DNA from: Streptomyces sp. GQFP
Lineage (GTDB): Bacteria; Actinomycetota; Actinomycetes; Streptomycetales; Streptomycetaceae
Direction: 5' to 3'
Assembly (NCBI RefSeq): GCF_021545335.1
Contig: NZ_CP089312.1
Coordinates: 5,332,001-5,396,000 of the forward strand
Length of the DNA: 64,000 nt
Of this stretch, positions 48,122 through 55,758 are shown in pieces; position 1 is the first letter of the stretch; every line of letters starts with the position of its first letter. The notes below the pieces were generated by a model. It had not been told where the DNA came from. It searched no databases and was given only the letters and a program-made list of their open reading frames with translations. The position numbers and the translations under genes were made by a program.

Positions 48122-51100
48122 TTACGGCGCCTGGGCGTCGATCGCCTTCACGATCCGCTTGTCCGACACCGGGTACGCCGTGCCCAGCGCGTGGGCGAAG
48201 TAGCTGACGCGGAGCTCCTCGATCATCCAGCGGATGTCCAGCACGGCGGAGGGCACCGGGCGCCCCTGCGGCAGCTGTTCGAGGAGCCACGCGTACTCGT
48301 CCTGCATCTCGTGCACCTTCTCCATGCGGGTGGTGTCCCGCTGGACGTTGGTGGGCATCTGCTGCAGGCGCCGGTCCACGGCGACGAGGTAGCGCATCAG
48401 GTCGGGCAGCCGGCGCAGACCGGCCGCCGTCACGAAGCCGGGCCGTACGAGGGCGTCCAGCTGCTTGCGTACGTCCGTCAGGTTCGGGAGCAGCACAGCG
48501 CTCCGTACGCCCTTCAGACGGCGCTCACAGGCCTGCCAGGCGGCCAGCACCTGCTGCACCTGGCTGACCGCGCGGACGGTCGTGTCGACGATCTCCGCGC
48601 GGACCTTGTCGTACAGCTTCCGGTGGGACTCCTCGTCCCATGCCGGGCCCCCGAAATCGGCGATCAGCTTGTCGGCCGCGGCCATCGCGCAGTCGTCGAA
48701 GAGGGCCTGGATCGAACCGTGCGGATTGGCCGACAGCGCGAGCTTCTGAACATTCGTCAACTTCTCGGAAGCGAACTTCGCAGGGTTGACCGGGATGTTG
48801 CGCAGAATGAGCCGCCGGGTGCCCTTCCACATCGCCTGCTGCTGCTCCGCCTCGGTGTCGAAGAGGCGTACGGAGACGGTGTCGCCGTTGTCGACCAGCG
48901 CCGGGTACGCCTTCACGGGCTGGCCGGCCCGGCGCGTCTCGAAGAGGGGGGTGAGGGTCCCGATCGACCAGTCGGTCAGGCCTGTGCGTTCGAGGGACTC
49001 GCCGCCGGCGCGCTCCGCGGTGGCAGCGGCGGCCTGGGAGATGGCCTGGCGGGCCTTCGGCTTGAGCTGGAAGCGCAGTACCTCCAGGTCCTTGTCCTCG
49101 GCCAGCTTGCGGCGCCGTTCGTCGACGATCCGGAAGGTGATGCGGAGATGGTCGGGGACCCGGTCCTGGTCGAAGTCGTCGGCGGAGAACGGGACTCCGA
49201 CCATGAGCCTCAACTCGCGGGCCATGGTGGTGGTCAGCGGCTCCTGGAGGGGCGTCGCGGTGTCCAGGAAGCGCTTGGCGAAGTTGGGCGCCGGGACGTA
49301 GTGGCGCCGGATCGGCTTGGGGAGGGAGCGGATCAGCTCCGTCACCAACTCCTCCCGCAGGCCCGGGATCTGCCAGTCGAAGCCCTCGTCCGTGACCTGG
49401 TTCAGCACCTGGAGCGGGATGTGGACGGTCACACCGTCGGCGTCCGCACCTGGCTCGAATTGATACGTCACCCGGAACTTGAGCGGGCCCTGGAGCCAGG
49501 TGTCCGGATAGTCGTCCTTGCTGACGTCACCGGCACGCTCGTTGATGAGCATCGCCCGCTCGAAGTCGAGGAGTTCGGGCTCCTCGTGCCGCTTGTGCTT
49601 CCACCAGGAGTCGAAGTGGGCCCCGGAGACCACGTGTTCGGGAACCCGCTGGTCGTAGAAGTCGTACAGCGTCTCGTCGTCGACCAGGATGTCCCGGCGC
49701 CGCGCCCGGTGCTCCAACTCCTCGACCTCGGTGAGGAGCCGGCGGTTGTCGGCGAAGAACTTGTGGTGGGTCCGCCAGTCGCCCTCGACCAGCGCGTTCC
49801 GGATGAACAGCTCGCGGGAGACTTCGGCGTCAATGCGCCCGTAGTTCACTTTCCGCTGGGCGACGATCGGTACGCCGTACAGCGTCACCTTCTCGTACGC
49901 CATCACCGCCGCCTGGTCCTTCTCCCAGTGCGGCTCGCTGTAGGTGCGCTTGAGGAGGTGCTCGGCGAGGGGCTCGACCCACTCGGGTTCGATGCGCGCG
50001 TTGACGCGGGCCCACAGCCGCGAGGTCTCCACGAGCTCCGCCGACATCACGAAGCGCGGGGGCTTCTTGAACAGGGCGGATCCGGGGAAGATCGCGAACT
50101 TGGCGTTGCGGGCACCGACGTACTCGTTCTTGCCGGAGGCGGTGGCGCGGGGACTGTCGCCGGTCGCGGAGGAAGCTCCGGTGGCCTTCGTCGTCGCTGT
50201 CGTGTCCTTCATCCCGATGTGGGAGAGGAGGCCGGCCAGGAGGGAGACGTGGACGCTCTGCTCGGGGGCGTCGTCCTCGTTGAGGTGGATGCCCATCTGG
50301 CGGGCCACGGTACGGAGTTGGCTGTAGATGTCCTGCCACTCGCGGATGCGCAGGAAGTTCAGGTACTCCTGCTTGCACATCCGCCGGAACGAGGACGAGC
50401 CGCGTTCCGCCTGCTGCTCACGGACGTACCGCCAGAGATTGAGGAACGCGAGGAAGTCGGACGTCTCGTCGCGGAAGCGGGCGTGCTGCTGGTCGGCCTG
50501 CGTCTGTTTCTCGGCGGGGCGTTCGCGCGGGTCCTGGATGGAGAGCGCGGCGGCGATCACCATGACCTCGCGCACACAGCCGTTCTTGTCGGCCTCCAGG
50601 ACCATCCGGGCGAGGCGAGGGTCGACGGGCAGTTGGGCGAGCTTGCGCCCGGTGTCCGTGAGGCGTTTCCTCGGGTCCTTCTGGGCCGGGTCGAGGGCGT
50701 TCAGCTCCTGGAGCAGTTGGACGCCGTCGCGGATGTTGCGGTGGTCCGGCGGGTCGATGAAGGGGAACTTCTCGATCTCGCCGAGACCGGCCGCGGTCAT
50801 CTGGAGAATGACGGAGGCGAGATTCGTACGGAGGATCTCGGCGTCCGTGAACTCCGGGCGGGCGAGGAAGTCGTCCTCGGAGTACAGCCGGATACAGATG
50901 CCGTCGCTGGTCCGTCCGCAGCGGCCCTTGCGCTGGTTGGCGCTGGCCTGGGAGATCGCCTCGATGGGCAGTCGCTGGACCTTGGTGCGGTGGCTGTAGC
51001 GGGAGATACGGGCGAAGCCGGGGTCGATGACGTACTTGATGCCGGGGACGGTGAGCGAGGTCTCGGCGACGTTGGTCGCCAGAACGATCCTGCGCCCGGT

Positions 51101-52144
51101 GTGTTGCTGGAAGACGCGGTGCTGCTCGGCGTGGGAGAGCCGAGCGTAGAGCGGCAGGACTTCGGTGAACCGGTAGTTCTTTTTCGTGAGCGCGTCGGCG
51201 GTGTCGCGGATCTCGCGCTCGCCGGAGAGGAAGACGAGGATGTCGCCCTTGCCCTCGCCCTGAAGCTCCTCGACGGCGTCGCAGATCGCGGTGATCTGAT
51301 CACGGTCGGAGTCGTCGGAGTCCTCTTCGAGAAGAGGCCGGTAACGGACCTCGACGGGATAGGTACGCCCGGAGACCTCGACGATGGGCGCATCCCCGAA
51401 ATGCCGGGAGAAACGCTCGGGATCGATGGTGGCGGAGGTGATGACGACTTTGAGGTCCGGCCGCTTGGGCAGCAGCTGGGCGAGATACCCGAGCAGGAAG
51501 TCGATGTTGAGGGACCGCTCGTGGGCCTCGTCGATGATGATCGTGTCGTAGGCGCGCAGCTCGCGGTCGGTCTGGATCTCGGCGAGCAGGATGCCGTCGG
51601 TCATCAGCTTGATGAAGGTGGCGTCCGGGTTCACCTGGTCGGTGAACCGCACTTTCCAGCCAACGGCTTCACCGAGAGGCGTGTCCAGCTCGTCGGCGAC
51701 GCGCTCGGCGACGGTACGGGCGGCGATACGACGGGGCTGGGTGTGCCCGATCATGCCGCGCACGCCACGCCCCAGCTCGACGCAGATCTTCGGAATCTGG
51801 GTGGTCTTGCCGGACCCGGTCTCACCGGCCACGATGACGACCTGGTGATCGCGGATGGCGTCCGCGATGACGTCCTTCTTCTGGCTGACGGGGAGTTGCT
51901 CGGGATAGCTGACGGAGGGCACACGGCTGCGCCGCTCGGCCATGCGCAACTCGCCCTTGGCGACCTCCGCCTCGATCTCGGCGACGACGGCGGCACGGGC
52001 TTCCGGCTTACGGATCTTGCGCGCACCTTCGAGCCTGCGCCCGAGCCGGTGCGCGTCGCGCAGGGACAGCTCGGTCAGGCGGGGGGCGAGATCGCCGAGG
52101 GCGGAAGCGGCGGGGCCGGGGGCGGAGGCGGGATGCGTAGACAT
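48122..52144 (-). CDS. hrpA: ATP-dependent RNA helicase HrpA
   Basis: 1340 residues, DEAH-box superfamily 2, usual HrpA length. Motif I is VIVAGETGSGKTTQIPKICV (about 102-121), Ia is HTQPRRIAARTVAERVADEL, II is IIIDEAHERSLNIDFLLGYL, III is VITSATID, IV is DILVFLSGEREI, V is IVLATNVAETSLTVPGIKYV, and VI is QASANQRKGRCGRTSDG. The HA2, OB (DUF1605) and long C-terminal DUF3418 domains follow. HrpA resolves stalled or collided ribosomes and processes mRNA. The ATG at 52144 is followed by a short Ala/Pro-rich leader. It forms a single-gene unit behind tRNA-Asp. Confidence 0.96.
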   Translation of the reverse strand: MSTHPASAPGPAASALGDLAPRLTELSLRDAHRLGRRLEGARKIRKPEARAAVVAEIEAEVAKGELRMAERRSRVPSVSYPEQLPVSQKKDVIADAIRDHQVVIVAGETGSGKTTQIPKICVELGRGVRGMIGHTQPRRIAARTVAERVADELDTPLGEAVGWKVRFTDQVNPDATFIKLMTDGILLAEIQTDRELRAYDTIIIDEAHERSLNIDFLLGYLAQLLPKRPDLKVVITSATIDPERFSRHFGDAPIVEVSGRTYPVEVRYRPLLEEDSDDSDRDQITAICDAVEELQGEGKGDILVFLSGEREIRDTADALTKKNYRFTEVLPLYARLSHAEQHRVFQQHTGRRIVLATNVAETSLTVPGIKYVIDPGFARISRYSHRTKVQRLPIEAISQASANQRKGRCGRTSDGICIRLYSEDDFLARPEFTDAEILRTNLASVILQMTAAGLGEIEKFPFIDPPDHRNIRDGVQLLQELNALDPAQKDPRKRLTDTGRKLAQLPVDPRLARMVLEADKNGCVREVMVIAAALSIQDPRERPAEKQTQADQQHARFRDETSDFLAFLNLWRYVREQQAERGSSSFRRMCKQEYLNFLRIREWQDIYSQLRTVARQMGIHLNEDDAPEQSVHVSLLAGLLSHIGMKDTTATTKATGASSATGDSPRATASGKNEYVGARNAKFAIFPGSALFKKPPRFVMSAELVETSRLWARVNARIEPEWVEPLAEHLLKRTYSEPHWEKDQAAVMAYEKVTLYGVPIVAQRKVNYGRIDAEVSRELFIRNALVEGDWRTHHKFFADNRRLLTEVEELEHRARRRDILVDDETLYDFYDQRVPEHVVSGAHFDSWWKHKRHEEPELLDFERAMLINERAGDVSKDDYPDTWLQGPLKFRVTYQFEPGADADGVTVHIPLQVLNQVTDEGFDWQIPGLREELVTELIRSLPKPIRRHYVPAPNFAKRFLDTATPLQEPLTTTMARELRLMVGVPFSADDFDQDRVPDHLRITFRIVDERRRKLAEDKDLEVLRFQLKPKARQAISQAAAATAERAGGESLERTGLTDWSIGTLTPLFETRRAGQPVKAYPALVDNGDTVSVRLFDTEAEQQQAMWKGTRRLILRNIPVNPAKFASEKLTNVQKLALSANPHGSIQALFDDCAMAAADKLIADFGGPAWDEESHRKLYDKVRAEIVDTTVRAVSQVQQVLAAWQACERRLKGVRSAVLLPNLTDVRKQLDALVRPGFVTAAGLRRLPDLMRYLVAVDRRLQQMPTNVQRDTTRMEKVHEMQDEYAWLLEQLPQGRPVPSAVLDIRWMIEELRVSYFAHALGTAYPVSDKRIVKAIDAQAP

Positions 52145-52189
52145 ACGCGATCCAGGATCTCACCTCGGCCAAATTCCTGGCGAACCCTT

Positions 52190-52495
52190 TTGCCTCGCCC
52201 CCGCCGCCCCTACCCGTCCCCATCCTCGGGGGCTGCCGCCCCCGAACCCCCACCCCGGCCCTGAACGGGCCTTGTCCTCAAACGCCGGACGGGCTGAATA
52301 CGCAAGCGCCGGCCGGCACCATCCAGCCCATCCGGCGTTTCAGGACGAGCGCGTTCAGCGCGACTTTCCCACCCACCCGCCTGCCACCACCCTCCAGCCC
52401 GTCCGGCGTTTGAGGACGAGGCCGTTCAGGCCGAAAGGGGGGTCTGGGGGCGGAGCCCCCAGAAGGATGGGACGGGTAGGGGCGGCGGGGGCGAA
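52190..52495. repeat. Streptomyces nested palindromic repeat, copy 3
   Basis: The left outer arm is GCCCCCGCCGCCCCTACCCG and the right outer arm is CGGGTAGGGGCGGCGGGGGC. The inner arm CCTCAAACGCCGGACGGGCT faces two partners: a diverged AGCCCATCCGGCGTTTCAGG and a perfect AGCCCGTCCGGCGTTTGAGG about 75 bp further. The extra arm suggests a partial duplication. It separates hrpA from the small membrane-protein gene. Confidence 0.8.
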
Positions 52496-52519
52496 AAAAC
52501 CAGGCCCGACCCGCCCCGC

Positions 52520-52837
52520 TCACACCCCGGACGACCCAGTAACCGTCTCCACCGTCTCCGTACCCCGCCGCCCCGTATCCCCCAACGCAATCGTCTTCGC
52601 GGTGTTGGACACCGCCTTGATGCTCAGATACGCGGTCGTCATCGTGCTGACAGCCGTGAACGCCGCAGTCAGGATGCCGACGACCACCGCCGAGTCCCCG
52701 TGCAGACGCCACACACCGGCGATCGCGACCCCGGCTATCGCGACGTTGCTGATGATCACAGCCAGCAGCCCATACAGCGCCCGGCTCCTCTCCAGCGCGT
52801 CATGATCCTGCTTGACCCTTGCCCCGCCCTGCCCCAT
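52520..52837 (-). CDS. Small two-helix membrane protein
   Basis: 105 residues from the ATG at 52837, which has a GGGGA ribosome-site-like stretch just upstream. A charged N-terminus (QDHDALERSRALYG) is followed by two hydrophobic helices: LLAVIISNVAIAGVAIAGVW and AVVVGILTAAFTAVSTMTTA. The C-terminal tail is soluble and Thr-rich (GRRGTETVETVTGSSGV). I do not recognise a family. It lies between a palindromic repeat and tRNA-Phe. Confidence 0.65.
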   Translation of the reverse strand: MGQGGARVKQDHDALERSRALYGLLAVIISNVAIAGVAIAGVWRLHGDSAVVVGILTAAFTAVSTMTTAYLSIKAVSNTAKTIALGDTGRRGTETVETVTGSSGV

Positions 52838-52927
52838 CGTCCCCGCTCCGCCCGCCACTCACCGCACGATCCCGACCGGCCAGAACCTAGCGCCGCCCAC
52901 AACCCCCTGCCAACCGTGGACACGACA

Positions 52928-52956
52928 AAGGCCCCGTCCGTAACGGACGGGGCCTT
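52928..52956. terminator. Terminator of tRNA-Phe
   Basis: AAGGCCCCGTCCG and CGGACGGGGCCTT form a perfect 13-bp stem around TAA, 7 bp beyond the tRNA 3' end. Confidence 0.8.
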
Positions 52957-52963
52957 CGGCTTG

Positions 52964-53037
52964 TGGCTGGGGCCGGGGTCGAACCGGCGACCTATCGCTT
53001 TTCAGGCGATCGCTCGTACCAACTGAGCTACCCAGCC
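52964..53037 (-). tRNA. tRNA-Phe(GAA)
   Basis: GGCTGGG acceptor, D-arm AGCTCAGTTGGTACGAGC, anticodon stem ATCGC with loop CTGAAAA giving GAA, T-arm GCCGGTTCGACCCCGGC. 74 nt without CCA. Confidence 0.95.
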
Positions 53038-53042
53038 ACGAG

Positions 53043-53056
53043 GTTTCACGTGAAAC
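53043..53056. promoter_or_regulatory. parS centromere site
   Basis: GTTTCACGTGAAAC is a perfect match to the 14-bp ParB-binding parS sequence of Streptomyces, and 15 of 16 bases match the Bacillus consensus. It lies in the 31-bp gap between tRNA-Phe and tRNA-Asp. parS sites cluster around oriC, so this window should be within the origin-proximal domain. Confidence 0.9.
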
Positions 53057-53068
53057 ATGTAACCTCGG

Positions 53069-53143
53069 CGGTCCTGACGGGATTTGAACCCGCGGCCTCC
53101 ACCTTGACAGGGTGGCGAGCACTCCAAACTGCTCCACAGGACC
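53069..53143 (-). tRNA. tRNA-Asp(GTC), copy 2
   Basis: Same 75-nt sequence as 47953-48027, with anticodon GTC. It is directly upstream of tRNA-Phe in transcription, so the two may be cotranscribed across the parS site. Confidence 0.95.
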
Positions 53144-53444
53144 TTGCTGTTGTGTGCGACGTAAGTCTCGCACACCGTGTCGTGTGCTCCCAACGGGTTT
53201 CCCGGCTGGCTGACGGGCTGAAGTCGCTGGAAAAGCGTATCAGACCACGGGCCGTGCTCCGCCCACGCGATAACCGTGCGACAGCGCAGGTGGAAGGGCA
53301 TGCCGTCCGGATTGCCGGGTGTCCCGGAGCCTCGCGCGCTGCCGCGTTTGGCCGGAGCAGGGGTGGGGCACCCGGCGATGAAGTCGACGGGCATCAGGAC
53401 GTTCACCGTCCCGTCCGCCCCCACCCTCATCCCCAGGAGGAGTC

Positions 53445-53636
53445 ATGGTCGACAAGGGTCGGACCGACAAGGTCAAGGGCAAGGCCAAGGAAATGACCGG
53501 CAAGGCCACCGGCGACCGCGAGCAGGAGCTGGAAGGCAAGCTCGAGCAGGCTCGCGGCGAGGCCAAGAAGATCAGGGGCAAGGCCCAGGAGCAGGTCGAG
53601 AGGGACACGCGCTCGGCGAGGCGGGACCGCGGCTGA
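53445..53636 (+). CDS. CsbD-family stress protein
   Basis: 63 residues. DKGRTDKVKGKAKEMTGKAT is the CsbD signature, followed by charged helices (ELEGKLEQARGEAKKIRGKA) and a basic end. CsbD-like proteins are small, hydrophilic and induced by general stress through alternative sigma factors; the molecular function is unclear. AGGAGG lies four bases before the ATG at 53445. The neighbouring STAS-domain gene also belongs to stress signalling. Confidence 0.88.
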   Translation: MVDKGRTDKVKGKAKEMTGKATGDREQELEGKLEQARGEAKKIRGKAQEQVERDTRSARRDRG

Positions 53637-53750
53637 GTCCGCTGCCCCAATGACTCTGCCGAATCCGCTGGGATCGCCGCGCGGTCCGTTTGCGCGAGGC
53701 GTGCCAGGTACTCGGAAGGCCCATCCGAGAACTTAGGAGGTGCCTCCCTC

Positions 53751-53900
53751 ATGGAACCCGGCACCAGTACGGACACCCGGCCGACGACCGGGGACAACGA
53801 ACCGGTCGTGCTGCCCGGCGCCCGGCACTCCCAGCGTGCCGGCGAGCGTGAGTCGGAGAGTCCCGACCAGGAGAGCCACATCATCCGGGGCGAGGACTAA
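53751..53900 (+). CDS. Short hydrophilic protein, unknown
   Basis: 49 residues: MEPGTSTDTRPTTGDNEPVV, then RHSQRAGERESESPDQESHI and a final RGED. It is highly charged and probably disordered. AGGAGG at 53735-53740 lies ten bases before the ATG. It sits between CsbD and the STAS-ANTAR gene. It is too short for a family call, but the ribosome site and codon bias support translation. Confidence 0.55.
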   Translation: MEPGTSTDTRPTTGDNEPVVLPGARHSQRAGERESESPDQESHIIRGED

Positions 53901-53947
53901 GAGGGCTGACGAAGAGTGAAGAGTGAAGAGTGACGAGGACGACACGG

Positions 53948-54700
53948 TCACCGGTCTTCCGGCGCAGCCCGGAGCCTGGTGACCGTCTCGGCGATCTGGT
54001 CCTGGAACGACTCGGGGAGGTCGTCGCCCGTGACGGCGCCGACCAGACTGTCGGCCACCTCGTGCAGCTTGGTGTTGGTGTTCTGGGAGACCGAGACCAG
54101 CACCTGCCAGGCGTCGTCGGCGCTCAGACCGAAGGACGCCATCAGGACGCCACGGGCCAGGTCGATGACCGGTCGCGTCTGCATGGCCCGCCGGAGCTGA
54201 ACCACTTCGATACGCAGATCCTGGTCCAGGTCCGCCTCGCCGAGCGAGACGGGCTCCGCCCCGGCTTCCGCCCCGGCTTCCGCCCCGGCTTCCTCGGTCT
54301 CGCCGGTGGCGGTGAACAGCGGCAGCGTGCCGGTGAGCGACAGCAGCCGGAGGACCGCCGTGCCGGCCGCCCGTATGGTGATGATCTTGCTCTCGTCGAG
54401 GGCGTGCCTCCGGAGGCGCAGCAGGACGTTCAGGCCGGAGCAGTCGCAGAAGTCGACGCCCGTCAGATCGAGGCCGATGCCGCGGTCGGAGTGGGCGAGG
54501 GCCTGGCGCAGGCCGTTGTGCAGTGCCTGTTCCGTGACGAGGTCGATCGCTCCGGACACCACGACGAGCGTTCCGTGGTCCGAGGGGTGTGTCTCGAGCT
54601 TCAGCGGCGGCGTCCCGCCATCGCCCGGGGGACGGACGGGTGGTGCCAGGGGCACTTCGTCCGGCCCTGTGAGCTGCGTAGTAACTGCACGTTCTGACAT
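53948..54700 (-). CDS. STAS-ANTAR fusion protein
   Basis: 250 residues. The STAS domain (about 30-130) has VVVSGAIDLVTEQALHNGLR and the anti-sigma-antagonist loop LDLTGVDFCDCSGLNVLLRL, with Ser in the usual phosphorylation position. A linker of repeated GAEA units follows. The C-terminal ANTAR domain (about 175-245) reads LRRAMQTRPVIDLARGVLMA, DDAWQVLVSVSQNTNTKLHE. ANTAR domains bind paired RNA hairpins and prevent termination; STAS domains act in sigma-factor partner switching. The ATG at 54700 has GGAGT eight bases upstream. It is divergent from a small HTH gene. Confidence 0.88.
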   Translation of the reverse strand: MSERAVTTQLTGPDEVPLAPPVRPPGDGGTPPLKLETHPSDHGTLVVVSGAIDLVTEQALHNGLRQALAHSDRGIGLDLTGVDFCDCSGLNVLLRLRRHALDESKIITIRAAGTAVLRLLSLTGTLPLFTATGETEEAGAEAGAEAGAEPVSLGEADLDQDLRIEVVQLRRAMQTRPVIDLARGVLMASFGLSADDAWQVLVSVSQNTNTKLHEVADSLVGAVTGDDLPESFQDQIAETVTRLRAAPEDR

Positions 54701-54799
54701 TGCGGCCACTCCGTAGGCATCGGTCCGTGCCTGCTCCCGTTCAGGTTCGGTCCGGAGGGTCTCATACGTCAAGAGAAACATGAAATGAAGTTCAGCCTT

Positions 54800-54828
54800 T
54801 TGAATACGTGAATCGATCGGCCTATCCT
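54800..54828 (+). promoter_or_regulatory. Promoter of the small HTH gene, leaderless
   Basis: TTGAAT (54800-54805), a 17-bp spacer, and TATCCT (54823-54828) place the start point at about 54835, the ATG itself. No ribosome site precedes this ATG. Confidence 0.65.
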
Positions 54829-54834
54829 GGCGGC

Positions 54835-55206
54835 ATGCCTGGAGTACCCGAATCCCACACCGGCTGGACGTTCCTCACCAACCACTCCCGCGTGCTGGCC
54901 GCGATCGCGGAGGATCCCACCATCCGCATCCGCGACATGGCCGCACGTTGCAGGCTCACGGAGCGGGCCGTGCAGAAGATCGTCTCGGATCTGGAGTCGG
55001 CCGGTTATCTCACCCACACCCGTCAGGGGCGCTCCAACGCGTACCGCATCGAGGACGGGACGATCCTGCGGCACCCCGCCGACGAGGGGCTGACCGTGGC
55101 ACGGCTGCTGTCCCTGCTCGCCCGGCACGACGCCGGACGCGCCGAGGGACAGCGCGAGCTGCAGTCGACGGCCCCGCACGCGCGAAGCTCCGAGGACGAC
55201 GCGTGA
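54835..55206 (+). CDS. Small winged-helix (MarR/ArsR-like) regulator
   Basis: 123 residues from the ATG at 54835. A single winged helix: NHSRVLAAIAEDPTIRIRDM, RCRLTERAVQKIVSDLESAG, YLTHTRQGRSNAYRIEDG. The acidic C-terminal 40 residues may mediate dimerisation. Streptomyces has many such MarR-like proteins of unknown ligand. It is divergent from the STAS-ANTAR gene and may regulate it. The promoter position predicts a leaderless transcript. Confidence 0.8.
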   Translation: MPGVPESHTGWTFLTNHSRVLAAIAEDPTIRIRDMAARCRLTERAVQKIVSDLESAGYLTHTRQGRSNAYRIEDGTILRHPADEGLTVARLLSLLARHDAGRAEGQRELQSTAPHARSSEDDA

Positions 55207-55282
55207 CGCGTTGAGCTGGTCCCCCTGGGTACCCGCGTCCCCGACCCGGCCTGATCAGGCCTTGCGACGAAGGGACAGCGCT

Positions 55283-55546
55283 GTGAGCGACTACCGCACG
55301 GAAACCCCGGGGGAGGATGGGGACAAGGCGCGGCCTAAGCCTGTCCCTAGGGATCTGCCCGATCAGCAGGCCGGCGCCGACGGCGACCCCGACCCCTGGG
55401 AGCCGGCCGACGAGGACCCGGCGGCGAACGAGCGGCCCGACCCGGAGGTCCCCGACACGGACGAGGCCGGTACGGGCAAGCGCGGCGCCCCGCACTCCGG
55501 CAGCGGGCGCCCAGAGCACCCCGTACCCGACGAGCCGTCCGCCTGA
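55283..55546 (+). CDS. Acidic, low-complexity hypothetical protein
   Basis: 87 residues from GTG at 55283, preceded by AAGGGA. Rich in Asp, Glu, Pro and Gly: SDYRTETPGEDGDKARPKPV, DPDPWEPADEDPAANERPDP. No hydrophobic core is visible, so it is probably disordered. I do not recognise a family. It ends 92 bp before tRNA-Glu. Confidence 0.5.
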   Translation: MSDYRTETPGEDGDKARPKPVPRDLPDQQAGADGDPDPWEPADEDPAANERPDPEVPDTDEAGTGKRGAPHSGSGRPEHPVPDEPSA

Positions 55547-55637
55547 CAGTCCTGCCCTGACAGTCCTGGGAAGTCCCCCAGAAGCACGAAATGGCGGCCA
55601 CCCCACGAACTCGGGATGCCGCCAACCGTACTTACAG

Positions 55638-55710
55638 TGCCCCCAACGGGATTCGAACCCGTGCTACCGCCTTGAAAGGGCGGCGTCCTAGGCCGCTAGA
55701 CGATGAGGGC
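55638..55710 (-). tRNA. tRNA-Glu(TTC)
   Basis: Acceptor GCCCTCA pairs with TGGGGGC by one G-U pair; D-arm GTCTAGCGGCCTAGGAC; anticodon stem CCGCC with loop CTTTCAA giving TTC; T-arm CGGGTTCGAATCCCG. 73 nt without CCA. Confidence 0.95.
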
Positions 55711-55758
55711 GGGGCCGCGAGAAGCATAGGTGATGGCGGGGAGGTTCGCCAAAACGGT

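Noticed and set aside
47996-52264. 1422-residue open frame antisense to hrpA
   Set aside because: It is the high-GC shadow of hrpA on the other strand: it starts in tRNA-Asp, has no ribosome site, and its composition is an antisense echo of helicase codons.
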